A stretch of DNA of 37,708 bases from JBKEAJ01 sp047972135 (lineage in GTDB: Bacteria > Bacteroidota > Bacteroidia > Bacteroidales > Prolixibacteraceae), in assembly GCA_047972135.1 (NCBI GenBank), contig JBKEAJ010000005.1, positions 1 to 37,708 on the forward strand, in the 5' to 3' direction. The position numbers and the translations under genes were made by a program. How positions within the stretch are numbered: position 1 is the first letter of the stretch; each line of letters begins with the position of its first letter. This document shows, piece after piece, positions 1 through 6,652 of this stretch. The notes under the pieces were generated by a model that ran no database searches, had not been told where the DNA came from, and worked only from the letters and a program-made list of their open reading frames with translations.

Positions 1-363
1 GAAGATATGGTAAATCTTGCAGAGCGAACAAAAGAACTTGGCTACAGACTTGAGCAAATACAAGACTTCACACCAACTCCAATGACCCTATCAACCGTGA
101 TTTACTATTCGGGCTACGACCCTTATTCCAAATCGGAAGTATATGTTGCCAAAGAAAAAAATGATAAATTGGAACAAAGGAGCTTCTTTTTTTGGTATAA
201 GCCCGAAAATCAGAATAAAATAAAAAGTCTGATGACTAGAATGGGGAAGGGACAGAATGAAATTAGCTCCTTGGTGGGGAAAACCATTGCGCAACAATCT
301 TTTAAGAAGAAGAAACGTTATCCTAAACAATTGAAAACCAATAGTAAACGGAGGAGGACATGA
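1..363 (+). CDS. YgiQ-family radical SAM protein, C-terminal fragment (5' end outside window)
   Basis: The reading frame is open from the first base of the window and stops with TGA at 361-363, so this is the last 120 codons of a longer gene. The visible part has the tail typical of YgiQ-type radical SAM proteins (UPF0313, DUF3362 C-terminal region): a GYRLEQIQDFTPTP block followed by a TVIYYSGYDPYS block, then a lysine/arginine-rich C-terminus. The radical SAM core with its CxxxCxxC cluster motif would lie upstream of the window. The ATG at base 7 is internal. The molecular role of this family is not well established. Identification rests on remembered sequence blocks only, but they are distinctive. 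Confidence 0.8.
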   Translation, partial: EDMVNLAERTKELGYRLEQIQDFTPTPMTLSTVIYYSGYDPYSKSEVYVAKEKNDKLEQRSFFFWYKPENQNKIKSLMTRMGKGQNEISSLVGKTIAQQSFKKKKRYPKQLKTNSKRRRT

Positions 364-640
364 TTGTTCTTAAAAAATGTGTATACCATTTGTTTTTGAG
401 GTATCAACGACACACCTTCAGAGACACACGACAATTCTATCTAAGTCCTACGGACTAAACCCTAAACAATTCAACCTTAAATAGTTCAACGATTCAACCT
501 GCATCTATATCAGGGCGATAGCCCCTATTATTATTTGTATATATCCTCTTGCTACGAAGATATCGGGACTACGTCCCTAAAAACATTTCGTATTCCATCG
601 TAATATCTCAGCATTGTAGTATCGTAGTATCAATAAACAG

Positions 641-732
641 CCACCTCCTCCCCCTTCGGGTACTCCTCCTTGAGAAGGAGGAGAGTTTTTTAATCCCCTC
701 CTCGTGGAGGAGAGGTGCCGCAGGCGGGGTGG
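641..732. repeat. palindromic intergenic repeat element with nested hairpins
   Basis: The element begins CCACC (641-645) and ends GGTGG (728-732). It contains two nested hairpins. The first pairs CTCCTCCTT (663-671) with AAGGAGGAG (675-683) and is followed by six T residues (686-691), so it could also act as a terminator for the upstream plus-strand gene. The second pairs CCTCCTC (697-703) with GAGGAG (707-712). I recall similar CTCCTCC/GGAGGAG intergenic repeats from other Bacteroidota genomes. It has no coding capacity. Confidence 0.6.
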
Positions 733-840
733 TTTGCATTTTTAATATTCCTACAGCTAAAGCAGGAAGCTATTCATCTATTAATATAATTCATTAAACT
801 TCAAGCAATTAAACTCTAAACTCTAAACTCTAAACAAGAC

Positions 841-872
841 TGTTTGCTTATAGCCTAAAGCGTACGGCATAT
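841..872. repeat. TATAGCCTAAAGC-family dispersed repeat, copy 1
   Basis: This 32-base stretch matches 25451-25482 at 30 of 32 positions. Its core TATAGCCTAAAGC is related to shorter AGC/TATA-rich fragments at about 12448-12478, 12506-12537, 13291-13313, 23403-23441, 26878-26925 and 30722-30760. It lies just beyond the 3' end of the minus-strand membrane protein gene. Function unknown. Confidence 0.6.
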
Positions 873-890
873 TGCTCTAATTTTATACCA

Positions 891-1514
891 TCAATTCCCA
901 TGCTTGCCGTCGTTTCTACCATCGCTGCTCATGGGGTCCTTGACTTTTACAGGCTCCTTCCATCCTCCTGACCATTCTCCATATCTGGTCTTTTTCATAG
1001 TGGGACTGCCTTGTGAGAAAAGCTTTTTCAGGTAACCGGCTGTACCCAATGTCAGCATAATAATAAAAAATATCAGTAGGAGTCTGGCTCCTGTCGGAAC
1101 GGGCTCTCCGTAGAAAAGTCCATATATTAGTAGAGCATCTAAGCCAATCATCGTAAAAGGAATAATAACATAAAAAGCAGCTTTCGAGGCGAGGTTTTTT
1201 ATACCTGTCATTTTGAAACCGAAGGAGTACATTATTATACCGACGAAGAGAAAGGCGAAGATGAGACCAAAAATAGAAACTCCGGCTAATTTGCCAACTG
1301 AAGAGGATGCTAGAGACTTTTGTTCATAAATATCTCCGATAGCATCTATCATCATCCACCACGATAAGAACGTGAAAATGTTGATAACCAGTATAATAGC
1401 ACCGATAAGAACATAGGCAAGGCAACCTTTTGATTTAAGTCTACGCACGAAAAAAAACGTGAGAAAAATCGAGAAGACCAAGAAAAGTATAGTATATTGG
1501 GGTTCGATGCTCAT
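891..1514 (-). CDS. conserved hypothetical integral membrane protein
   Basis: A 207-residue protein with about five hydrophobic segments (roughly residues 7-24, 32-52, 77-99, 111-133, 142-160) and a polar, glycine- and charge-rich C-terminal tail (about 165-207). I do not recognise a family, and no catalytic motif stands out. It starts three bases after the stop of the bifunctional nuclease gene on the same strand, so the two are almost certainly cotranscribed. That pairing may point to an envelope or nucleoside-related role, but this is not supported by any motif in the protein. Confidence 0.65.
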   Translation of the reverse strand: MSIEPQYTILFLVFSIFLTFFFVRRLKSKGCLAYVLIGAIILVINIFTFLSWWMMIDAIGDIYEQKSLASSSVGKLAGVSIFGLIFAFLFVGIIMYSFGFKMTGIKNLASKAAFYVIIPFTMIGLDALLIYGLFYGEPVPTGARLLLIFFIIMLTLGTAGYLKKLFSQGSPTMKKTRYGEWSGGWKEPVKVKDPMSSDGRNDGKHGN

Positions 1515-1517
1515 GGC

Positions 1518-2168
1518 TTAGTGGGGTAAACTGCGTTTTGCTATTTCTTCTTTTAGTAATTCCGCCATTTCGTAGTCTTCACGCTTGATGGCAATATCCA
1601 AATATTTTTTAATGTCGCTATCGGCAAATAAACTTAAATCATTGGCAGGAACGAGAAAATCGGGAGCTTTGCTAGGTTTAGGAGTAGTTTTTTCCTCCTT
1701 TCGATGGGGGGGGGATTGTTGATGACCGTGTTCTTCGCTTTTGTCGATTTCGTGTATTGTAATGCCCGCCTTCTTCATTACTGTTTCGTTTGTAAATATG
1801 GGAACACTGAATTTTAGTGCCAGCTGAATTGCATCGGAAGTACGAGAGTCCATAACTATTTCTAAATTCTTTGCCTTATTTTCCATCATTATCTCGGAAA
1901 AGAAAACCCCATTTTCTAATTTTATTATAGATACTTCAATGACTTTTAGACCTACTATGTCTATCAGACCTGCAAGTAAATCGAGAGTCAGCGGACGAGG
2001 TGGTCGTATTTTTTCATATTGAACAATAATGCCTTGTGCTTCGTACTGACCAACAATGATAGGGAGGCGTCGTGTTCCTTCCTCCTCTCCTAATATCAAA
2101 GCAAAAGCTCCTGTCTGGGTTTGGGTGGGGGTAACGCCAAGTACGCTAAGCCTTATTCTGTCTTCCAT
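1518..2168 (-). CDS. bifunctional nuclease (BFN/DUF151) family protein with C-terminal UVR motif
   Basis: A 216-residue protein. The N-terminal ~135 residues match the BFN/DUF151 family: an ALILGEEEGTRRLPIIVG block, a PPRPLTLDLL block and a DSRTSDAIQLAL block, the last being the family's acidic signature. A proline/lysine/glutamine linker (about 150-180) leads to a C-terminal helix pair (YLDIAIKREDYEMAELLKEE) resembling the UvrB/UvrC-interaction (UVR) motif. A longer frame begins at 2207, but that start overlaps a -7 element at 2205-2212. I therefore choose the ATG at 2168, which begins the conserved MEDRIRLSVLGV block. Family members are reported nucleases on RNA and DNA; activity here is inferred. 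The linker is encoded over a run of nine C residues (see findings). Confidence 0.82.
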   Translation of the reverse strand: MEDRIRLSVLGVTPTQTQTGAFALILGEEEGTRRLPIIVGQYEAQGIIVQYEKIRPPRPLTLDLLAGLIDIVGLKVIEVSIIKLENGVFFSEIMMENKAKNLEIVMDSRTSDAIQLALKFSVPIFTNETVMKKAGITIHEIDKSEEHGHQQSPPHRKEEKTTPKPSKAPDFLVPANDLSLFADSDIKKYLDIAIKREDYEMAELLKEEIAKRSLPH

Positions 2169-2204
2169 ATGATATCCTTGTTTCGGTACTGTTAAATAAT
2201 ACCA

Positions 2205-2212
2205 CAAAGTTA
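2205..2212 (-). promoter_or_regulatory. Bacteroidota-type -7 promoter element for the nuclease gene
   Basis: On the minus strand this reads TAACTTTG, a perfect match to the TAnnTTTG -7 element. The expected transcript start is a few bases downstream (about 2198), leaving a leader of about 30 nt before the ATG at 2168. No well-spaced -33 TTG is visible. Confidence 0.5.
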
Positions 2213-2266
2213 GTGAAAATTCGTTAGTTTGAAAAATACAACTCTAATGCATGCCTTGTTATTCGG

Positions 2267-2725
2267 CTAATTTGTAACTGTTACAATGTTTCCGCTTTTA
2301 TAGCAAGAGTATTGTTTCAACGAATATTGGGCTTTACTGTCATCGATGGGAGGAGCATCCCTATTAAGACCTAAGTAATAACCCGAACCGCATTTTCTGC
2401 AGTATGCAATGTTGTTGACTAGGGAGTCGGCGAGGATATCTCTATTTTGTTCGTAGGTACATACAGCCTCGAAGGCTGAGTAATCATTGTCGCCGTTGCA
2501 ATATACAATTATACCGCCATAGCCGGCTCCTATTCTTTCCGAGCGTTTGAATATTGCCGAATTGTTGGGAGTGTATAACTGGCTCGTATTGGCAAGGTTT
2601 ATACTGAAATTTATTGAGGTGTAGGGAAATAACTCGTCGACCTCATTGGAACAGCCTAAGAGTAGCATCGTTGTTAATAAGTATAGCGAGCTTTTTATCA
2701 TTTTATTTGGTATCATCGAAAACAT
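2267..2725 (-). CDS. lipoprotein of the degenerate Rieske-fold family
   Basis: A 152-residue predicted lipoprotein. A hydrophobic leader ends in the lipobox LLLGC. The body resembles small Bacteroidales lipoproteins annotated as Rieske-like: a FSINL block, GIIVYCNGDNDYSAFEAVC (the usual 'xFxAFDxxC' position), CRKCGSGYYL and a final LKQYSCYKSGNIV block. True Rieske proteins bind a [2Fe-2S] cluster through CxH and CxxH. Here these positions read CTY and CRKC, so both histidines are absent and a canonical cluster is unlikely. The ATG at 2725 is kept because it follows a purine-rich AAAGGTAAAAG. The internal ATG at 2701 would give a shorter, standard signal peptide. Function unknown, probably periplasmic or outer-membrane anchored. 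Confidence 0.65.
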   Translation of the reverse strand: MFSMIPNKMIKSSLYLLTTMLLLGCSNEVDELFPYTSINFSINLANTSQLYTPNNSAIFKRSERIGAGYGGIIVYCNGDNDYSAFEAVCTYEQNRDILADSLVNNIAYCRKCGSGYYLGLNRDAPPIDDSKAQYSLKQYSCYKSGNIVTVTN

Positions 2726-2776
2726 CTTTTACCTTTACATTTTTATTGTGTAGTGCTTACGCAATTTATTAACGGA

Positions 2777-2784
2777 CAAAAATA
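2777..2784 (-). promoter_or_regulatory. -7 promoter element for the Rieske-fold lipoprotein gene
   Basis: The minus strand reads TATTTTTG, fitting TAnnTTTG. The start of transcription would be near 2770, about 45 nt before the first ATG. It lies in the 68-base divergent gap, so it must fire away from the plus-strand gene at 2794. No clear -33 element. Confidence 0.4.
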
Positions 2785-2793
2785 CATAATATT

Positions 2794-3189
2794 ATGGATG
2801 ACATTTTGTATTATTTGGTGATAATTGGTGCGGTTGTATATCAATTATATAAAGCATTTAAGAAAAAAGAGAAGAAAGTATTTGGCGAAACTTCTGATAG
2901 TGACGGAGGCTTTGATGAGATTAAGAACTTGTGGGAAGAATTGAAAAAAGAACACGAACCTCCACCTCCGCCACAAACAACAATGCCTGAGTTAAACTTT
3001 GTTGCTAACAGCAAATTAGATGCAGTACCATCAGAGGAGGGAATTTCTTTCGTAGCGCAGGAAGAAAAGGCTTTGAGGATACTTAGAACAAAAAAAACTG
3101 CCGTAAGGAAAATGCATCCTCTGATGAAGAATTTTAGTCTTGAAAAGGCTGTTGTTTATGGTGAAATAATTAAACCGAAGTATTTTTAA
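2794..3189 (+). CDS. small N-terminally anchored membrane protein, Bacteroidales-conserved
   Basis: A 131-residue protein with one N-terminal membrane segment (about residues 4-20), then a lysine-rich stretch (24-29), a charged region, a proline run (EPPPPPQ, about 55-61) and a conserved-looking C-terminus (FSLEKAVVYGEIIKPKYF). I recall this C-terminal pattern (xLRxAVIYSEILxRKY) from uncharacterised Bacteroidales proteins but know no function. It lies 11 bases upstream of clpS and is probably cotranscribed with it. It would sit in the inner membrane with the bulk in the cytoplasm. Confidence 0.65.
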   Translation: MDDILYYLVIIGAVVYQLYKAFKKKEKKVFGETSDSDGGFDEIKNLWEELKKEHEPPPPPQTTMPELNFVANSKLDAVPSEEGISFVAQEEKALRILRTKKTAVRKMHPLMKNFSLEKAVVYGEIIKPKYF

Positions 3190-3200
3190 ATAAAACGCAG

Positions 3201-3476
3201 ATGACGGATAAGAAATTAAATAAGGATTTTAAACTAAAAGAGAAAAAAGAAAATCTCGCAACTATCATACTTCATAATGATGATTTCAATACCTTTGATT
3301 TTGTTATTGACTCCTTGATAGAGCTTTGTGGGCATGATGAAGTGCAGGCAGAACAGTGTGCGTTTATTGTGCATTATAAGGGGAAGTGTGATGTGCTGAA
3401 TGGCTCGTTTTCGGAACTTATAGATATTTATGAGGAGATGAAAGTTAGAGAGTTGACGGTAACATTGAACAACTAA
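3201..3476 (+). CDS. clpS: ATP-dependent Clp protease adaptor ClpS
   Basis: A 91-residue protein matching ClpS, which delivers N-end-rule substrates to the ClpAP/ClpCP protease. The family's substrate-pocket residues are recognisable: HNDDFNTFDFVI (N26, D27, D28) and the VHYKGK motif (H58), corresponding to the Asn-Asp and His that hold the substrate's alpha-amino group in the E. coli protein. The charged N-terminal extension (about 18 residues) is the mobile segment that engages the ATPase. The gene follows the small membrane protein by 11 bases and is separated from greA by a hairpin terminator. ClpA/ClpC is not in the window. Confidence 0.92.
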   Translation: MTDKKLNKDFKLKEKKENLATIILHNDDFNTFDFVIDSLIELCGHDEVQAEQCAFIVHYKGKCDVLNGSFSELIDIYEEMKVRELTVTLNN

Positions 3477-3521
3477 GGATAAAATGGAATTGTTTTTATT
3501 TCTTTTTTCTGAAATTAGTTT

Positions 3522-3529
3522 TAACTTTG
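3522..3529 (+). promoter_or_regulatory. -7 promoter element upstream of greA
   Basis: TAACTTTG is identical to the -7 element of the nuclease gene (minus strand, 2205-2212) and of the glycosyltransferase gene. Transcription would begin near 3536, leaving an ~80 nt leader to the greA ATG at 3618. The leader contains the hairpin at 3562-3592. No well-spaced -33 element is seen. Confidence 0.5.
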
Positions 3530-3561
3530 CGCTAAGATTATTGATGGAAAAAGAATACAAG

Positions 3562-3592
3562 CACGACACATGAGTGTCGTGGTTTGTTTTTT
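3562..3592 (+). terminator. intrinsic terminator, either clpS terminator or greA-leader attenuator
   Basis: A perfect 8-bp stem CACGACAC (3562-3569) / GTGTCGTG (3574-3581) closes a 4-nt ATGA loop and is followed by a T-rich tract (GTTTGTTTTTT). It lies 85 bases after clpS but downstream of the probable greA promoter, so it may also terminate transcripts inside the greA leader. Confidence 0.75.
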
Positions 3593-3617
3593 ATAAATAT
3601 GAGTAAATTGTAATATT

Positions 3618-4088
3618 ATGGCTATTTCGTACATCACAGAGGATGGATTGAAGAAGTTGAAAAAGGAGCTTGAGCAACTAGTTAATGTTGAAAGACCCAA
3701 AATATCAAAGCAAATAGGAGAAGCTATTGATAAAGGAGACATATCGGAGAATGCTGAGTATGATGCTGCTAAAGATGCGCAAGGAATGCTTGAGGCTAAG
3801 ATAGCAGAATTGCAGGAAAAAATAGCTAATGCCCGAATAATAGATGAATCAAAAATTGATACCTCGTCGGTTCAGATATTGAATAAGGTTACATTGCGCA
3901 ACACTCAGAATAACAGTAAGATAGTATATACTATTGTGTCTGAACATGAGGCTGATATCAAGCAAGGCAAAATATCTATTAAAACTCCTATTGCACAAGG
4001 TCTGCTTGGTAAAAAAGTGGGAGATATTGCCGAAATTAAAGTACCCTCAGGAGTAATTGAATTTAAAATAGAGGATATATCCATATAA
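3618..4088 (+). CDS. greA: transcription elongation factor GreA
   Basis: A 156-residue protein of normal GreA length. The N-terminal coiled coil (about 1-75) carries the acidic tip motif GDISENAEYDAAKD, with D41 and E44 at the same numbers as the catalytic pair of E. coli GreA. The C-terminal domain holds the TPIAQGLLGKKVGD signature. GreA enters the RNA polymerase secondary channel and stimulates cleavage of backtracked transcripts. It lies five bases before the HIT-protein gene, so the two form an operon. The leader carries a terminator-like hairpin (see findings). Confidence 0.95.
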   Translation: MAISYITEDGLKKLKKELEQLVNVERPKISKQIGEAIDKGDISENAEYDAAKDAQGMLEAKIAELQEKIANARIIDESKIDTSSVQILNKVTLRNTQNNSKIVYTIVSEHEADIKQGKISIKTPIAQGLLGKKVGDIAEIKVPSGVIEFKIEDISI

Positions 4089-4093
4089 ATAAG

Positions 4094-4486
4094 ATGGCTT
4101 CGATATTTACTAAAATAATAATGGGTGAAATACCTTGCTACAAAATAGCTGAGGATGACAATAATATAGCCATCTTGGACGTATTCCCCGTGGGGCGTGG
4201 ACATGTTTTGGTAATTCCTAAACAGGAAGTTGATAATATATTTGACCTGCCTGACAATGCTTATGCTGATTTGTATTTGTTTGCGAAGAAGATTTCGAAG
4301 GCTCTTGCAAAGGCTATTCCGTGTAGAAAGGTAGGAATGGTCGTAATAGGCTTGGAAGTACCACATGCTCACATACATTTGATACCCATGCAAAAAGAAA
4401 GTGATCTCTTGGACTTCTCCAATAAAAAGAAACTTGAACCTGATGAGTTTGAGGAGATTCAACAAGAAATAAAAAAATATTTATAA
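4094..4486 (+). CDS. HIT-family (Hint-like) nucleotide hydrolase
   Basis: A 130-residue histidine-triad protein. The N-terminal SIFTKIIMGEIPCYKIAED block and the catalytic HAHIH motif (H91, H93, H95; H93 is the expected nucleophile), followed by LIPM, place it in the Hint/PKCI branch, which hydrolyses AMP-lysine and other adenosine phosphoramidates. It is cytoplasmic. It is cotranscribed with greA (5-base gap) and followed by a good intrinsic terminator. The precise substrate is not readable from sequence. Confidence 0.9.
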   Translation: MASIFTKIIMGEIPCYKIAEDDNNIAILDVFPVGRGHVLVIPKQEVDNIFDLPDNAYADLYLFAKKISKALAKAIPCRKVGMVVIGLEVPHAHIHLIPMQKESDLLDFSNKKKLEPDEFEEIQQEIKKYL

Positions 4487-4491
4487 CCTAA

Positions 4492-4530
4492 GAGAGTCTA
4501 CCTATGCAACAGAATGGTAGACTTTTTCAT
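4492..4530 (+). terminator. intrinsic terminator after greA-HIT
   Basis: The stem AGTCTACC (4495-4502) / GGTAGACT (4516-4523), extended by A/G-T pairs, has a 13-nt loop and is followed by TTTTCATTTTA. It lies immediately after the HIT stop codon. Confidence 0.8.
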
Positions 4531-4556
4531 TTTATATCCCTTAAATTACAAAAGAA

Positions 4557-5900
4557 ATGAGAATTGTAATAGCCGGAGCCGGAGAAGTAGGTACACATTT
4601 GGCAAGACTACTTTCAAACGACGATCATAATATAATTGTTTTAGATGAAGATGCGGAGAGCTTGAAAAGAATGTCTGCGTCTATGGATTTGATGTGTGTA
4701 GAAGGCTCACCTCAGTCGCTCGTCGATTTGAAACGGGCTGAAGTGTATAGAGCAGACTTGTTTATCGGAGTTACTCCTTACGAGGAACGCAATATCTTAT
4801 CGTGCATGTTGGCAAAACAAATCGGAGCGGCTCGAACAATCGGTAGAATAAGTAGCCAAGAATACCTGACGGAGGCAAACCGAGAACTATTTAGGAATAT
4901 GGGCGTTGATGTGTTGATATTGCCCGAAAGCCTGGCAGCCAAAGAAATTTCAGTGTCAATAAAGAATGTCGGAACTCGCCAAATGATAGAATTTTCAGGT
5001 AGTAATTTGATACTGCTCGGAATAAAAATCAGAGATAATGCACAGATTGTTAATAAGACAATGAACGAACTGCATTCAATGGATGGGAACATTTTGTGTG
5101 TGGCAATAAGTAGGGGGCATGATACTATTATTCCGACAGGAAAAGATATGATTAAGTCGGGAGATATTGCATTCTTTATGACTACCAAAGACAATGAGCT
5201 ACACGTGTTTGAACTTGCAGGTAAGACAATATTCGATATAAAAAATATAATGTTCATCGGGGGCAGTAGGATTGCTCAAAAGGCTATCGAAAGACTAGGG
5301 TCTCACTTTAATATCACAGTCATTGAGCAAGACAAAGACCGTTGTGTGAAGCTAGCAGAACGACTGGGCGACGACGTTCTAGTAATCAATGGCGATGGTC
5401 GCCATCTAGAGCTATTGAAAGAAGAGGGGATTCACGATATGGATGCGATTGTTGCAGTTACCGGCAATTCGGAGACTAATATTCTGTGTTGTAGTATGGC
5501 AAAGAATTTTGGCGTCAAGCGAACTTGTGCTGAAATCGAAAATATCGACTTCTTAAGTATAGCTCAAAGTATCGGAATAGGTAGCATTATAAATAAAAAG
5601 AAAATATCAGCCGGATATATCTATAGATTTACCCTTGATGCGGAGGTTATTCATGTGCGCTATCTCACTTCTACAAATGCTGAGGTCTTTGAGTTTATCG
5701 CTAAAGAAAAAGCAAAAATAACAACGAAGAAGGTAAAGGATATTTGCATGCCCGAAGGTGCTATTATCGGTGCTGCTATACGTGGCAACTACGGCTTTCT
5801 GGTGAATGGCGATACGCAGATTGAGGCAGGTGATAAAGTTGTCGTTTTCGTGAAGCCAGAGTCCATAAAAAAAGTTGGAAAATTGTTTAGAGCCGGATAG
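4557..5900 (+). CDS. trkA: Trk system potassium uptake regulatory subunit TrkA
   Basis: A 447-residue protein with the duplicated RCK architecture of TrkA: two TrkA_N Rossmann domains, each followed by a TrkA_C domain. The first nucleotide-binding motif is GAGEVG (residues 7-12) followed by the acidic strand end VLDED. The second begins near residue 231 as IMFIGGSRIAQ with the acidic VIEQDKDR. TrkA is the peripheral cytoplasmic gate of the TrkH/TrkG K+ channel and binds NAD(H)/nucleotides. No trkH is present: the downstream gene is convergent, with stop codons directly abutting (5900/5901). TrkH must be encoded elsewhere. Confidence 0.92.
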   Translation: MRIVIAGAGEVGTHLARLLSNDDHNIIVLDEDAESLKRMSASMDLMCVEGSPQSLVDLKRAEVYRADLFIGVTPYEERNILSCMLAKQIGAARTIGRISSQEYLTEANRELFRNMGVDVLILPESLAAKEISVSIKNVGTRQMIEFSGSNLILLGIKIRDNAQIVNKTMNELHSMDGNILCVAISRGHDTIIPTGKDMIKSGDIAFFMTTKDNELHVFELAGKTIFDIKNIMFIGGSRIAQKAIERLGSHFNITVIEQDKDRCVKLAERLGDDVLVINGDGRHLELLKEEGIHDMDAIVAVTGNSETNILCCSMAKNFGVKRTCAEIENIDFLSIAQSIGIGSIINKKKISAGYIYRFTLDAEVIHVRYLTSTNAEVFEFIAKEKAKITTKKVKDICMPEGAIIGAAIRGNYGFLVNGDTQIEAGDKVVVFVKPESIKKVGKLFRAG

Positions 5901-6518
5901 TTACAACTCTCCCAATCCCTTTCGGATTACCTCAAAATTGCCGTTCGTACAATTGATTACTGTAGTAGGTATTATTCCACAGTATTCTCCCGTGTCAACA
6001 ATGATATCTATCTCATTGAGTAGGGATTGTGGCATTTCAGATGTTTCGATGAAGTAGTATTTTTCATTATCATGAACATTAAAAATGGAGGTGCTAAGTA
6101 GGGGATTTTTGTGATGTCCCAAAAGCATCTTAACTGTCTGAGAATTGCTTATGCGAATTCCAATTTCTTTTCGTTTCAAATTTAGCTGTCTGGTGACCTC
6201 TTTATTTGATTCCAAAATAAAAGTGTATGCTCCAGGAACGCAGCGTTTGATTTCTCTGAAAATGCTAGACGGTATAGGTTTGCAAAATTCCGACATCTGC
6301 GAAATATCTTTACATAGCATGGTAAATTCTTGATTGTCAGATCCTAATAAAAGTTTTATCCGTTTTAGTCTCTCGATGGCAGACTTGTTGGTGATATCAC
6401 AACCCGCAGCAAAAACAGTGTCCGTGGGATAAATTATTACTCCTCCAGTGTTCAGGCATTGCGAGACTTCCCGAAGTTTCCTTTCATCAGGACTGCTGGG
6501 GTATATTTCTAGTATCAT
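5901..6518 (-). CDS. YciO-type Sua5/YrdC domain protein
   Basis: A 205-residue protein of the YrdC/Sua5 superfamily. GGVIIYPTDTVFAAGCDI, the FTMLCKDISQMSEF block, PGAYTFIL, the IGIRISNSQ block and the terminal TTVINCT....VIRKGLGE follow E. coli YciO (206 aa) closely, including the 'FTLMCRDLSELS' block. The superfamily binds ATP and RNA. Sua5/TsaC make threonylcarbamoyl-AMP for tRNA t6A, whereas YciO has a weak or different role, so a tRNA-modification function should not be assumed. Its stop abuts that of trkA. No promoter consensus was seen upstream. Confidence 0.85.
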   Translation of the reverse strand: MILEIYPSSPDERKLREVSQCLNTGGVIIYPTDTVFAAGCDITNKSAIERLKRIKLLLGSDNQEFTMLCKDISQMSEFCKPIPSSIFREIKRCVPGAYTFILESNKEVTRQLNLKRKEIGIRISNSQTVKMLLGHHKNPLLSTSIFNVHDNEKYYFIETSEMPQSLLNEIDIIVDTGEYCGIIPTTVINCTNGNFEVIRKGLGEL

Positions 6519-6591
6519 AGCGACCTTTATTGATTAATGAGAAGGTAATTTGTTGTCTTGTTTTGTATATCGGTGAATGTCGAGTCTATGT

Positions 6592-6634
6592 ACAAAAAAA
6601 AAATAAAGATGCGAAGTGTTTACCCTCGCATCTT
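6592..6634 (-). terminator. intrinsic terminator after fabG
   Basis: On the minus strand the stem AAGATGCGA / TCGCATCTT (plus-strand coordinates 6626-6634 and 6606-6614) is followed by TTATTTTTTTTTG. It lies 18 bases beyond the fabG stop codon. Confidence 0.8.
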
Positions 6635-6652
6635 CATATAGATGAGTAGTGG

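Larger units (their letters stand above)
364..890. other. gene-free intergenic region rich in short repeats
   Basis: About 527 bases lie between two convergent genes with no credible coding sequence. The only longer frame (549-797) runs through palindromic repeats and has no protein-like composition. The region contains a small palindrome AGTCCTACGGACT (446-458) that recurs inverted near 26840, a mirrored-repeat element at 641-732, a short tandem run of the heptamer AACTCTA (about 809-833) and one copy of the TATAGCCTAAAGC family (841-872). The ygiQ transcript probably ends here, possibly at the 663-691 hairpin. Confidence 0.7.

Noticed and set aside
549..797. Open frame of 82 codons
   Set aside because: It runs through palindromic repeat sequence, has no protein-like pattern and no start context.
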